Origin: Thiocapsa sp.
GTDB taxonomy: Bacteria; Pseudomonadota; Gammaproteobacteria; Chromatiales; Chromatiaceae
Length of the DNA stretch: 58,151 nucleotides
Direction: 5' to 3'
NCBI RefSeq assembly: GCF_022340925.1
Contig: NZ_JAJDNA010000102.1
Location: forward strand, 1 to 58,151
Part shown: positions 37,919 to 46,705 of the stretch, piece after piece
Numbering within the stretch: position 1 is the first letter of the stretch
How the letters are laid out: every line of letters starts with the position of its first letter
Translations under genes and position numbers: made by a program
Notes under the pieces: generated by a model
Seen by the model: the letters and a program-made list of their open reading frames with translations, nothing else
What the model was told of the DNA's origin: nothing
The model's database searches: none

Positions 37919-38460
37919 GATGTCTGAGGTCTGTATTTTTCAACGATCGGGAGGATCTTGGTTTCCCACACCGCGCGGTCGACCGGGCCGATATGTTTGT
38001 ACCGGATGATGCCTTCCCCGTCGATCACGAAGGTCTCGGGTGCGCCATAGACCCCCCAGTGGAGCCCGTAGCGGTTGTCAGGGTCGTAGGCGCTCACCAC
38101 ATAGGGGTTGCCGTAGCGTTTCAGCATCTGCAAGGCTTCCGGGCGGGTGTCCTTCCAATTGAAGCCGATCACCTGAACGTCGTTGCTACGCGCGATGTCC
38201 ATTAGCTCCGCATGCTCTTGACGGCAGGATGGGCACCACGAGGCCCAGACGTTCACCAGTGAGACCCGTCCCAGGAGGATCGCATTGGTGACGACGCGGC
38301 CGGGATCCTCGAGTGATGGGAGTTCGAAGGCGGGTGCCGGTTTGTCGACCAGCGGGGACGGGACCTTCCGGGGATCCAGTCTCAGTCCATAGAAAAGCAG
38401 GGCCGCCAGGGCGGCAAAGACGACCAGCGGAGTCAGCGCACGAGCCGTTGCCTTGTTCAT
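37915..38460 (-). CDS. ccmG: thiol:disulfide interchange protein CcmG (DsbE)
   Basis: CcmG is a membrane-tethered periplasmic thioredoxin that keeps CcmH or apocytochrome thiols reduced. The 181-aa protein has an N-terminal membrane anchor (ALTPLVVFAALAALLFYGL) and the active-site motif WASWCPSC at about residue 78. A cis-proline region (GVYGAPETFVIDGEG) also appears, as in DsbE. It lies 19 bp downstream of ccmF and overlaps ccmH by 4 bp. Confidence 0.95.
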   Translation of the reverse strand: MNKATARALTPLVVFAALAALLFYGLRLDPRKVPSPLVDKPAPAFELPSLEDPGRVVTNAILLGRVSLVNVWASWCPSCRQEHAELMDIARSNDVQVIGFNWKDTRPEALQMLKRYGNPYVVSAYDPDNRYGLHWGVYGAPETFVIDGEGIIRYKHIGPVDRAVWETKILPIVEKYRPQTS

Positions 38461-38479
38461 TATCGTCGTGACCTCGTCG

Positions 38480-40465
38480 TCATGTGTGCGCCGCCGTGGC
38501 GCCCGACGGGAGGCTCGCGGCGCGACGGGCCATGCGGTAGCGGCGATCGGTCATGGCCAGGATGCCCCCGAGGGCCATCAGAATCGCACCGAGCCAGATC
38601 CACCGGACGAAGGGCTTGTAGTAGACCCGCAAGGCCCAGTCGCCTCCGGTGCCCACAGGCTCCCCGAGGGAGACATAGAGGTCGCGCAGGAATCCGGCGT
38701 TGATTGCCGCCTCGGTCATCGGCATGCCCCCGGAGAAGTAGGCGCGCTTCTCCGGATAGAGCTCAGCAATCTTGCGATCGCCCTTGTAGACAACGAACTC
38801 GCCTTGCTGGGCACTGTAGTTGGGCCCGGTCAGCGACTGAACGCCGTTGAACTGGAATCGATAACCCGAGTCCTCGTGGACGTCGCCCGGCGACATCCGG
38901 ACGTCCGTCTCCGAGCCGTGGATCGAGACCATGGTCACGCCGACGATGAAGACCGCCACGCCGATGTGCGCGGTCCACATCCCGTAATAGCTTCGACTTT
39001 GGCCGTTGAAATCGCCGGCCAGCGCCCGGAGGCCTCCCTTGTTCTTTAGCCGCTCGGCCAGGTTGATCAGGTGTGTGGCGACGAGCCAGGCACTCATCCC
39101 GAGACCGAACGCCATGTAGAAACCGCCGTCTTCGAATAGCGGCTGCACCGCGACGATGAAGACCAGGATGCCGAGGGCGAGGGCGATCCAGAGCGAGCGA
39201 ATCAGGCGCGCGGGCTCGTCGTGCTTCCAGCGCGTCGAGGGGCCGATTCCCATGGCCAGGATGAGGAAGGGAGAGATGGCGATGAACATCTTGTTGAACC
39301 AGGGGAAACCGACCGAGATCTTCCCCCATCCGGCTGCCTCGTAGATCAGCGGCGCAAGTGTGCCGAACAGCACCAAGACCGTGAGTGCCGCGAACAGCAG
39401 GTTATTGACCAGGAGCAGGCTCTCGCGCGACAGGATGTCGAAGCGCCCACCGCCAGCGATGCTCGGTGCGCGCCAGGCGTAGAGGGCCAGCGAGCCGCCG
39501 ATCACGACACACAGGAACATTAGCACGAAGGTGCCGCGCGCAGGATCGGTGGCAAAGGCGTGCACCGATGTCAAGACGCCCGATCGCACGAGGAAGGTCC
39601 CCAGGAGGGACAGCGAAAAGGCCGAGATCGCCAGCAGCACCGTCCAGGTCTTGAACGCGGCGCGCTTCTCGGTCACCGCCAGCGAGTGGATCAGCGCCGT
39701 TCCGACCAGCCAGGGCATGAATGAGGCGTTCTCGACCGGGTCCCAGAACCACCAGCCGCCCCAGCCCAGCTCATAGTAGGCCCACCAGGAGCCCAAGGCG
39801 ATGCCGACCGTCAGAAAGACCCAGGCCGCAGTGGTCCAGGGGCGCGACCAGCGCGCCCAGGCCGAGTCCAGCTTCCCGCCGATCAGCGCGGCGATCGCAA
39901 AGGAGAAGGCGACCGAGAAGCCGACGTAGCCCATGTAGAGCATGGGCGGGTGGATCGCCAGTCCGGGATCCTGCAGCAGCGGGTTCAGATCCCGACCCTC
40001 GATTGGAGCGGGGAAGATGCGCTCGAAGGGGTTCGAGGTCAGTGCCATAAAGAGCAGGAAACCGACGGCGACCATGCCCTGGACCGAGATCACCCGGGCG
40101 ATCATCGACAGCGGCAGATTCTTGCTGAAGGTGGCGACCGCGGCACCCCATCCCGCCAACATCAAGACCCACAGCAACAGCGACCCTTCGTGGCCGCCCC
40201 AGATCGCCGAGATCTTGTAGGGGATCGGCATCAGGGTATTGGAATGGGTCGCGATATATTCCACCGAGAAATCGTCGGTCAGGAAGGACTGCAGGAGTGC
40301 GAGGAAGGCGACCGCGAGGAAGGTGAGCTGGCCCCATGCCAGCGGCCTCGCCATGTCCATCCACCGGCGGTTTCCGGTAAAGGTGCCGGCGAGCGGCACG
40401 GCGGCCTGGGCGAGGGCGATGGCGAGGGCCAGGAGCAGCGCAAAATGACCGAGCTCCGGGACCAT
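38480..40465 (-). CDS. ccmF: heme lyase CcmF
   Basis: CcmF is the core membrane subunit that ligates heme from CcmE to apocytochrome c. The 661-aa protein has about 14-15 membrane segments. The WWFWDPVENASFMPWL motif (the tryptophan-rich WWD domain) and the conserved histidines around it are visible near residue 230. The start codon shares one base with the ccmE stop (TGATG), typical of coupled genes. Confidence 0.96.
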   Translation of the reverse strand: MVPELGHFALLLALAIALAQAAVPLAGTFTGNRRWMDMARPLAWGQLTFLAVAFLALLQSFLTDDFSVEYIATHSNTLMPIPYKISAIWGGHEGSLLLWVLMLAGWGAAVATFSKNLPLSMIARVISVQGMVAVGFLLFMALTSNPFERIFPAPIEGRDLNPLLQDPGLAIHPPMLYMGYVGFSVAFSFAIAALIGGKLDSAWARWSRPWTTAAWVFLTVGIALGSWWAYYELGWGGWWFWDPVENASFMPWLVGTALIHSLAVTEKRAAFKTWTVLLAISAFSLSLLGTFLVRSGVLTSVHAFATDPARGTFVLMFLCVVIGGSLALYAWRAPSIAGGGRFDILSRESLLLVNNLLFAALTVLVLFGTLAPLIYEAAGWGKISVGFPWFNKMFIAISPFLILAMGIGPSTRWKHDEPARLIRSLWIALALGILVFIVAVQPLFEDGGFYMAFGLGMSAWLVATHLINLAERLKNKGGLRALAGDFNGQSRSYYGMWTAHIGVAVFIVGVTMVSIHGSETDVRMSPGDVHEDSGYRFQFNGVQSLTGPNYSAQQGEFVVYKGDRKIAELYPEKRAYFSGGMPMTEAAINAGFLRDLYVSLGEPVGTGGDWALRVYYKPFVRWIWLGAILMALGGILAMTDRRYRMARRAASLPSGATAAHT

Positions 40466-40941
40466 CAGTTGGACGCTCCGGGTATGCTGGAGGCGCTGAC
40501 CGATTCCCCGACGCCGCTGGCATGTGCGGTCTGGAGCGTGTCGGCGACCTCGGGCGGCATGTATTCCTCGTCGTGTTTGGCGAGGACCTCCTCGGCGTAA
40601 AAGATGCCGTCGTTGCCCAGGCGGCCCTTGGTGACGACCCCCTGACCCTCGCTGAAGAGGTCCGGAAGGATTCCGGTGTAGGCGACGGTCACGGTCTCCG
40701 CATTGTCCGTGACGTCGAACTTGACGGTGAGTCCATCCTCCTCGCGTGTCATGGTGCCGGGTGTCACCAGCCCGCCGAGTCGAAAGACATGGCCCGGCGG
40801 GGCCTCGTTGGCCAGGACCTGGGACGGGCTGAAGAAGTAGGCGATGTTGCTGTTCAGCGCACTGAGGGCCAGGGCGGACGCCGCGCCCACCCCGAGGACG
40901 GCAAGGCCGACGAAGATCATGCGTTTTTGTCTTGCTTTCAT
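40465..40941 (-). CDS. ccmE: heme chaperone CcmE
   Basis: CcmE covalently holds heme in the periplasm before handing it to CcmF. The 158-aa protein has an N-terminal membrane anchor (MIFVGLAVLGVGAASALAL), a beta-barrel OB-fold domain and the heme-binding histidine in LAKHDEEYMPPE near residue 127. A Tyr four residues later matches the usual His-x3-Tyr pattern. The start overlaps the ccmD stop as ATGA. Confidence 0.95.
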   Translation of the reverse strand: MKARQKRMIFVGLAVLGVGAASALALSALNSNIAYFFSPSQVLANEAPPGHVFRLGGLVTPGTMTREEDGLTVKFDVTDNAETVTVAYTGILPDLFSEGQGVVTKGRLGNDGIFYAEEVLAKHDEEYMPPEVADTLQTAHASGVGESVSASSIPGASN

Positions 40942-41108
40942 TGCTTCGCTCCAGAGTCGCGCATCCGGATCAATCGACCAAGACGAGCCAAAATGGTTCG
41001 CCGTTGGGCACGTAATTGGAGGATTTCCGCCACGAGCAGCAGCAGCGTCATGCCGTAGGCGCCCCAGACAAAGAACGCATAACCGCCTTGAGACAGAAAG
41101 CCACTCAT
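40938..41108 (-). CDS. ccmD: heme exporter protein CcmD
   Basis: CcmD is a small membrane protein that helps release holo-CcmE from the CcmABC complex. The 56-aa product has a single membrane helix (AFFVWGAYGMTLLLLVAEIL) and a basic cytoplasmic tail, as in the family. It overlaps ccmC (ATGA at its start) and ccmE (ATGA at its end). It is one frame of a longer open region and is too short for most gene callers. Confidence 0.92.
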   Translation of the reverse strand: MSGFLSQGGYAFFVWGAYGMTLLLLVAEILQLRAQRRTILARLGRLIRMRDSGAKQ

Positions 41109-41863
41109 GGTCGTCCTCCCTTGCTGACCAGATCCCGGACCCAGGTGTTCTCGGCTTCCCGGGTCAGGATGATGCTGCGCAGGCGCATCAGTGTCGTGGC
41201 AAACGAGTACATCCAGAAGGCGAGGGCCACCATCAGCATGGCGAAGAGGATGTTGCCTTCGATCTGCGTCAGGTTCGAACGCTGGTGCAGGGCGGCGCAT
41301 TGGCTCGGGTCGGGGCAGTTGATCGACCAGAAGATGAGCGGGACCATCACCAGTCCGACGATGGCCAGCAGCGCCGCGGCACGGTCCGCCCGGCGGGTAT
41401 CGTCGATCGCCGAATGCAGTGCGATGTAGCCGATGTACATGAAAAAGAGGATCAACTCCGTGGTCAGCCGAGGGTCCCAGTCCCAGTAAGTTCCCCAGCT
41501 GGGACGTCCCCAGAAGGACCCGGTCCACAAGGCCAGGAAGGTGAAGATGGCCCCCGTTGGCGCGACCGCGTTGGCCATCATGAAGGACAGACGGGTGTTG
41601 AATACCAGTCCGATGGCGGCCCACCCCACCATCACCACGTAGAGCCACATCGACATCCAGGCGGCCGGGACATGGATGAAGATGATGCGGTAATACTCCT
41701 TCTGTGGATTACTGCCGCCGAGCCGGTCGGGGGTCTCGAAGAACCCCCAGTAGAGTCCGACCAACAGCAGCACCGCGGTCAGGACCCAGAACACCGGAAC
41801 AAGCCGCCCGGCAATCGGGTAGAAGGAAGCCGGGGCGGCAAATCTAAACCAGTTCAAGGCCAT
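41105..41863 (-). CDS. ccmC: heme exporter protein CcmC
   Basis: CcmC handles heme and attaches it to CcmE. The 252-aa protein has six membrane segments. The tryptophan-rich motif WGTYWDWDPRLTTELIL lies near residue 125, flanked by the conserved heme-ligand histidines (FIHVPAAWMS and ALHSAIDD). It lies 24 bp downstream of ccmB and overlaps ccmD by 4 bp. Confidence 0.95.
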   Translation of the reverse strand: MALNWFRFAAPASFYPIAGRLVPVFWVLTAVLLLVGLYWGFFETPDRLGGSNPQKEYYRIIFIHVPAAWMSMWLYVVMVGWAAIGLVFNTRLSFMMANAVAPTGAIFTFLALWTGSFWGRPSWGTYWDWDPRLTTELILFFMYIGYIALHSAIDDTRRADRAAALLAIVGLVMVPLIFWSINCPDPSQCAALHQRSNLTQIEGNILFAMLMVALAFWMYSFATTLMRLRSIILTREAENTWVRDLVSKGGRP

Positions 41864-41887
41864 TGGGGTAGTCGACTTCTGTAAGGA

Positions 41888-42559
41888 TTATTCGAGCGAA
41901 ATCTTCAGCGCGGCCGATGATGCCAGCGGCGCGAACAGGACGGCAACCAGGAGAAACGCCCCGAGCAGGGTGAGGTAAGGCCGGATATCCGCCAAATCGA
42001 CGCTGCTGACCTCCACCGCCCCCGCACCGTAGACGAGCACCGGGATGTAGAGCGGGAGGATCAGAAGGGATAAGAGGATGCCGCCACCACGCAGGCCCAG
42101 GGTGAGCGCCGCCCCGATGGCACCGATCAGGCTCAACACCGGCGTCCCGATGAGGAGCGCCATCATCATGACGAGGATCGCGTCGGAGGTCAGATGGTAC
42201 TGCATTCCGACCAGCGGAGCGATCAGGACCAGCGGCAAGCCGGTCAGCAGCCAGTGGGCGGTGATCTTGGCCAGCACCAGAAGCGACAGTGGCTGGGCGG
42301 TCAGCACCATCTGCTCGAGGGTCCCGTCCTCGTAATCCGCCGCGAAGAGACGCTCGAGCGCGAGCATGGAGGCGAGCAGTGCGGCCACCCACACCACGCC
42401 CGGCCCAAGCATCTGCAGGATCTTCCGCTCGGTGCCGACACCCAGTGGGAACAGGCTGACCACGATAACGAAAAAAAAGAGGGTGGTCAGGACATCCGTG
42501 CGGCGCCGCATGGCCAGGGTCAGATCCCGCAGCAGGATGCACCAGAAGACTCGGAGCAC
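41888..42559 (-). CDS. ccmB: heme exporter protein CcmB
   Basis: CcmB is the membrane subunit of the CcmAB ABC transporter, which powers release of heme-loaded CcmE. The 223-aa protein has six hydrophobic segments and the family start (a short basic segment with RDLTLAMRRR), followed by a VVWVAALLASMLALERLF stretch. It lies 6 bp after ccmA. Confidence 0.94.
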   Translation of the reverse strand: MLRVFWCILLRDLTLAMRRRTDVLTTLFFFVIVVSLFPLGVGTERKILQMLGPGVVWVAALLASMLALERLFAADYEDGTLEQMVLTAQPLSLLVLAKITAHWLLTGLPLVLIAPLVGMQYHLTSDAILVMMMALLIGTPVLSLIGAIGAALTLGLRGGGILLSLLILPLYIPVLVYGAGAVEVSSVDLADIRPYLTLLGAFLLVAVLFAPLASSAALKISLE

Positions 42560-42565
42560 GCGCGA

Positions 42566-43183
42566 TCAGCTCCCCAGCAGCAGGCGCTCGACCTGACCGG
42601 AGGTCAGTCCCACCTCCTGGTGGGTCGTCAGAACGACCAGCCCGCCGCCTGCCACATGCCCTGCGATCAGCTCCTCCAGCAGCTCCACGGCTGCCGTGTC
42701 CAGGGCGGTGAAGGGTTCGTCCAGGACCCAAAACGGGGCTCCGCTGAGCAGGAGGCGCGCCAGCGCGACCCGCTTCTTCTGGCCCTGCGACAGCATGCGT
42801 GTCGGCAGATCCTCGAAGCCCGCCAATCCGATCCGGGCGAGTGCGGACCAGATCGCCGACTCGTCCACGGGGTCGCCGTCCAGGGTCGCCGCCACGCGCA
42901 GATTCTCGATACCGGTCAGGTCGCCCTTGATCCCGTTCGAGTGACCGAAATAGAGGAGGTCGCGCCGATAGTCCTCACCGAGGCTGCGGATCGACGCCCC
43001 GTTCCAGCGGATCTCGCCCGAGTCGGGCGAAAAGAGTCCGCACAGGGCCCGCAACAGGGTTGTCTTGCCGCTCCCGTTGGCTCCCCGCACGTGCAGGAGC
43101 GTCCCCCCGGAGACCGTGAAGTCGAGCCCGGCAAAGAGCAGCCGGTCGCCTCGCCGGCATTCGAGCCCTGCCACCTCTAACAT
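42566..43183 (-). CDS. ccmA: heme exporter ATP-binding protein CcmA
   Basis: CcmA is the ATPase subunit of CcmAB. The 205-aa protein has a Walker A (GANGSGKTTLL) near residue 35, the signature LSQGQKKRVALARLLL and a Walker B (FWVLDEPFTALD) with a following H-loop (TTHQE). The ATG at 43183 begins the family pattern; an in-frame ATG 11 codons upstream (43216) is an alternative. It is the first gene of the complete ccmABCDEFGHI operon, divergent from the tetraheme fusion gene. Confidence 0.94.
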   Translation of the reverse strand: MLEVAGLECRRGDRLLFAGLDFTVSGGTLLHVRGANGSGKTTLLRALCGLFSPDSGEIRWNGASIRSLGEDYRRDLLYFGHSNGIKGDLTGIENLRVAATLDGDPVDESAIWSALARIGLAGFEDLPTRMLSQGQKKRVALARLLLSGAPFWVLDEPFTALDTAAVELLEELIAGHVAGGGLVVLTTHQEVGLTSGQVERLLLGS

Positions 43184-43352
43184 CGGGAGACGGACGTCCT
43201 CTGTGGTGAATCTCATCTCAGCTGGAGACGATGCGTAGACGCGATCTGACGGGGGATGGCGGCCAGGCCAGTCACGGCGGGGGCTCGTCCCGCTGGCCTC
43301 GACAGGGCGATGAAGGGCCGCTCGCCGCATTCGGTGCATTCGAGCCCACTAC

Positions 43353-43379
43353 GTTATACGGTGGGGTCGAATTCCACAA
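43353..43379 (-). promoter_or_regulatory. possible ccm operon promoter
   Basis: On the minus strand TTGTGG (43374-43379) and TATAAC (43353-43358) are spaced by 15 bp, shorter than ideal. It lies about 170 bp before the ccmA start. Confidence 0.3.
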
Positions 43380-43501
43380 CTTCAGGAAGATCGAGCGGCA
43401 TGGACTGGTGTTCGGGCCGCAGGTCGGACATCCGCCGCGGCGTCTGTTCAGCGTGCCCTGAATCCTGTCGTTGCGTTATGTCAATCATGCGGCAACTGGG
43501 A

Positions 43502-43533
43502 TTGACGTGATGCCGTGTCAGTCTATCCTGACA
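43502..43533 (+). promoter_or_regulatory. promoter overlapped by PpsR/CrtJ-type operator
   Basis: TTGACG (43502-43507) and TATCCT (43524-43529), spaced by 16 bp, form a probable promoter. The -10 is covered by the perfect palindrome TGTCAG-N6-CTGACA (43516-43533), which fits TGT-N12-ACA, the site of the photosynthesis repressor PpsR/CrtJ. This suggests repression of the tetraheme fusion gene in oxygen or high light; binding is inferred. Confidence 0.6.
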
Positions 43534-43731
43534 TTGGGGCGCACTCCCTCACGATTAGAACAAGTCAACCGCCTGGTGCGCCAGACGTTGGATACCCACC
43601 AGTCGAGGTCACACCTGATGAGACGTTCCCTGGGGACTTCAGCAGACGTGTCGGTGCGAGCCGAGCTCAAACGAGCTTTGTGCGCGGGTTGGTTTGGCCT
43701 CTGGCACAGGTCCCCGTCAACCCAGGGCGGC

Positions 43732-46437
43732 ATGTCCTTCCGCCAGGGCCTGGAGCGCGGGCGCTTCGGTCCTGTCCTGATCACCCTGCTCGCCTGCAGC
43801 ATCGCGATGCTCGCCGGGTGCGATCGTCCGGAGAGTGTGCAATGGGGTTACCGCGGGACCAGCGCGATCCATATCGACGATCTGGACCGATTCAAATCGG
43901 CTGCTGATTTTCACGGTGTCCCAGAACCGGAGCCGAGGGACCCTCCTGATCCCGAGATCCCCTTGGCCAAGGATGTCAACCAGAACGTCCAGGTGCTGAC
44001 TGACCTCGATGCGCTTGAGTTTGCGCGACTGATGCAGGCCATCTCCGTATGGGTCGCCCCTAAACAGGGGTGCGAGTACTGCCACAACCCGGAAAACCTG
44101 GCGTCGGACGAGAAGTACACCAAGGTCGTCTCCCGCAGCATGCTGCGGATGACGCGCGACATCAATACGGATTGGAAGAGCCACGTCGCCCAGACCGGCG
44201 TGACCTGCTGGACCTGCCATCGCGGACAGGCCGTTCCGTCGGGTGTCTGGTTCACCGACCCGGGACCGAAGACGCCCTCCGCCGGTATCACCGGAGTCAA
44301 GGCGGGCCAGAACGTGGCCGGCGTGGCGGCCGTCGGCAACTCGTCGCTCCCGTTCGATCCGCTGACACCGTTCCTGGAAGGGGACACGCCGATCTCGATC
44401 CAGGGCACGACCGCGCTGCCTTCGGGCAACCGGAACTCCATCAAGAAGACCGAGTGGACCTATGCCCTGATGATGTACATCTCCACGTCTTTGGGCGTGA
44501 ACTGCACCTATTGCCATCAAACCCGGGCAATGGGGATCTGGGCACAGAGCACCCCTCAGCGTGTCACCGCATGGCACGGGATTCGGATGGTCCGCGAGCT
44601 CAACAATGCCTACCTGACACCTTTGAAGCCGCTGTACCCGGACCACCGGCTCGGTCCCACCGGTGACGCGCCCAAGGCGGCGTGTAAGACCTGTCACAAA
44701 GGTGTGTTCAAGCCGCTGTTCGGTGTCAGCATGCTGGGTGACTATCCTGAGTTGGCCGGGTACCGCACGGAGCGAGCGATGCCTTCCGTCCAGCCGGAGC
44801 CGGCCCAGGTCGGGGAGGCCGCCCCGGTCGAGGAGGCTGCCCCGGTCGAGGAGGCTGCCCCGGTCGAGGAGGCTGCCCCGGTCGAGAAGGCTGCCCCGGT
44901 CGAGGAGGCTGCCCCGGTCGAGGAGGCCGCCCCGGTCGAGGAGGCCGCCCCGGTCGAGGAGGCCGCCCCGGTCGAGGAGGCCGCCCCGGTCGAGGAGGCC
45001 GCCCCGGTCGAGGCCGGGCCCCGGCCCGCGGCGGCACTCGGAGGCCCGATGCCCCCCGAGTGGCGCGCCAAGGTCGCGGAGATCGAGGACATTATTACCG
45101 CGCTCCGCCAAGAGGTCAGCTCGGGCTCGGCAGAACGCGAGCAGATCCGGCACCAGCTCGTTGACCTCGCCGCGCCGCTGGCCAAGGTTGTTCGGGAAGG
45201 TCAAGAAGGGTTGCAGCAGCAGTATGAGTCTGCCCGGGCGGAGGCCGACCGGCTCGCCGCCGAGGTCGAGGAGCTGCGCGGACGCCTCACCCAGGCGGCG
45301 GTCGAGCCCGAGGATCGGCGGGAGTCGATGATGGCGCTCAGTGAGGTCGAGAGCCGGCTCTCGGCCGCCGGCGCACAATTGGAGCAGGAGCGAGCCGCAC
45401 TCCTCCAGCAGCTCGCCGTGGTTCGCTCGCAACGCGACGCTGCCTTGGCGGATGTGGAGTCGCAGATCGCGCGCTTGACATCGCAGCATGAGGCGGCACT
45501 GACGGCGGCCGAGACGAGACTGTCTCAGGAGCGGGATGCGCTTCAGCAGCAGCTCGCCGTGGTGCGCGCGCAACGCGACGCCGCCAAGGCCGACACCGAG
45601 GGGCAGCTCGAGCGGCTGGCCTCGCAGCATCAAGCGGCGCTGCGGGCAGCCGAGGCACGGCTGAGCCAGGAGCGGAAGGCGCTGCAGCAGCAGCTCGCCG
45701 TGGTGCGCTCCCAGCGCGACGCGGCCCAGGCAGACACCGAGGCGCAGCTGGAACGGCTGGCGGCGGAGCATGAGGCCGCGCTGCGGGCAGCCGAGGCACG
45801 GCTGAGCCAGGAGCGGAAGGCGCTGCAGCAGCAGCTCGCCGTGGTGCGCGCTCAGAATGAAGCGGCGATGGCCGATGACGAGTCGCGCATCGCCGCCTTG
45901 ACCGATGAGGTCGCCACCCTGAAAGGTAAGCTTGCAGAAGCGGATCGAGCGTTGGAGGATCTGCGATCCCGAATGCAGGCCGCGGCGGACGCGCATGCGC
46001 GTGAGCTGGCCGAGGCCGAGGCGTCTGCCAATCGTGTCCGCTCGTTGTATGACGGGGTTGCCGAGGTGGGCGGCCGGATCACCGATCAGGGCATCCTGGT
46101 GAGCCTGGGCGGCGAGGAGCTCCAGTTTCCCAGCGGCAGTGCCGCCTTGCCGGCACGCGAGCTGCCGACCCTGGACCGTGTCGCGGAGCTGATGGCGCAG
46201 CGCCCCGAGCTCACGGCGCGTATCGAAGGACACACCGACAGCGCCGGCAGCCGCCAGCTCAACCAGAGCCTGTCCGAGCAGCGCGCCGACGCGGTGTTGC
46301 AGGGCCTGGTCGAGCGTGGCGTGGACGCCGGTCGGCTTAGCAGTCAGGGGTTCGGCCCCGATCGCCCCGTCGCCGACAACGCCACCGAGCGGGGCCGCCG
46401 CGAGAACCGCCGGGTCGAGATCTATGTGATCGAATGA
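43732..46437 (+). CDS. PufC-like tetraheme cytochrome fused to coiled coil and OmpA domain (lipoprotein)
   Basis: This 901-aa protein combines four parts. Residues 1-30 are a lipoprotein signal (lipidated Cys30, Asp at +2, predicting inner-membrane retention). Residues about 35-345 match PufC, the reaction-centre cytochrome subunit. It has four heme motifs (CEYCH 114, CWTCH 159, CTYCH 258, CKTCH 318) and the expected axial-ligand candidates Met101, Met140, His151 and Met247 or Met248. Residues 362-427 are eleven EAAPVE-type hexapeptides. About 440-770 is a coiled coil with four 47-residue repeats. About 780-901 is an OmpA/MotB domain ([16 protein letters not shown]) that binds peptidoglycan. 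An upstream ATG at 43618 has a better GAGGT site but gives an atypical leader. It probably carries electrons to a membrane partner while anchored to the wall. Confidence 0.85.
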   Translation: MSFRQGLERGRFGPVLITLLACSIAMLAGCDRPESVQWGYRGTSAIHIDDLDRFKSAADFHGVPEPEPRDPPDPEIPLAKDVNQNVQVLTDLDALEFARLMQAISVWVAPKQGCEYCHNPENLASDEKYTKVVSRSMLRMTRDINTDWKSHVAQTGVTCWTCHRGQAVPSGVWFTDPGPKTPSAGITGVKAGQNVAGVAAVGNSSLPFDPLTPFLEGDTPISIQGTTALPSGNRNSIKKTEWTYALMMYISTSLGVNCTYCHQTRAMGIWAQSTPQRVTAWHGIRMVRELNNAYLTPLKPLYPDHRLGPTGDAPKAACKTCHKGVFKPLFGVSMLGDYPELAGYRTERAMPSVQPEPAQVGEAAPVEEAAPVEEAAPVEEAAPVEKAAPVEEAAPVEEAAPVEEAAPVEEAAPVEEAAPVEEAAPVEAGPRPAAALGGPMPPEWRAKVAEIEDIITALRQEVSSGSAEREQIRHQLVDLAAPLAKVVREGQEGLQQQYESARAEADRLAAEVEELRGRLTQAAVEPEDRRESMMALSEVESRLSAAGAQLEQERAALLQQLAVVRSQRDAALADVESQIARLTSQHEAALTAAETRLSQERDALQQQLAVVRAQRDAAKADTEGQLERLASQHQAALRAAEARLSQERKALQQQLAVVRSQRDAAQADTEAQLERLAAEHEAALRAAEARLSQERKALQQQLAVVRAQNEAAMADDESRIAALTDEVATLKGKLAEADRALEDLRSRMQAAADAHARELAEAEASANRVRSLYDGVAEVGGRITDQGILVSLGGEELQFPSGSAALPARELPTLDRVAELMAQRPELTARIEGHTDSAGSRQLNQSLSEQRADAVLQGLVERGVDAGRLSSQGFGPDRPVADNATERGRRENRRVEIYVIE
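44815..45012 (+). repeat. 18-bp tandem repeat (11 units) encoding EAAPVE
   Basis: Eleven nearly identical 18-bp units run head to tail inside the fusion gene; the fifth differs by coding Lys instead of Glu. The unit keeps the reading frame, so copy number could vary without loss of function. Confidence 0.95.
45379..45942 (+). repeat. 141-bp tandem repeat (about 4 units) encoding the coiled coil
   Basis: Units begin at 45379, 45520, 45661 and 45802, exactly 141 bp apart, each coding a 47-residue segment with an LQQQLAVVR core. The last unit diverges. They arose by in-frame duplication. Confidence 0.9.
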
Positions 46438-46448
46438 ATCCCTTGCGG

Positions 46449-46488
46449 CGCGCCAGGGTGTCTGCGTAAACGCGGACACCCTGGCGCG
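46449..46488 (+). terminator. hairpin after the tetraheme fusion gene
   Basis: A perfect 14-bp stem (CGCGCCAGGGTGTC / GACACCCTGGCGCG) with a smaller GCG/CGC stem inside begins 11 bp after the stop. No T tract follows, so it may stabilise the mRNA end or act with Rho. Similarity to dispersed repeat copies begins further right (46513-46590). Confidence 0.55.
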
Positions 46489-46512
46489 GTTGCCGATGGA
46501 GGTGCAGGTCGT

Positions 46513-46590
46513 TTCGGCCGCCCAAGCAACTGAACAAGCAGGAACGGTGAAACCGCGCGTTGCCGTTCCCTGCGTTCCCCCCCGGATGGC
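46513..46590. repeat. dispersed intergenic repeat, partial copy D
   Basis: The segment shares CGCCCAAGCA-x2-TGA and GGAAC-x-G-x-GAAACCGC with 12719-12795 in the same order. It lacks the first half of the element. Confidence 0.4.
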
Positions 46591-46705
46591 CGATCGATTC
46601 TCGTCTCCGCGTGCGCATGGCGCGTGGTTGTGATTGCGTACGGTCGGCCCCGATCCTCCCACACTTCGGGCGGCCAGGTGTCGCCCCGCGCCTCTGGCCG
46701 TCCGG

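Larger units (their letters stand above)
43184..43731. other. divergent control region between ccm operon and the tetraheme fusion gene
   Basis: This 548-bp region contains the promoters for both directions. A probable ccm promoter lies near 43353-43379 and the fusion-gene promoter with its TGT-N12-ACA operator at 43502-43533. A 6-bp inverted repeat (GTCAAT / ATTGAC) at 43480-43506 overlaps the latter. The frame is open across much of it, but the sequence there is not lipoprotein-like. Confidence 0.6.

Noticed and set aside
43471..43731. Upstream extension of the tetraheme fusion protein to the first ATG at 43471
   Set aside because: It would run through the promoter and operator and give a leader that is not a signal peptide; 43732 (or 43618) is better.
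44815..45012. The 18-bp tandem array as a possible CRISPR
   Set aside because: There are no spacers between units; the repeats are contiguous, in frame and code a hexapeptide.
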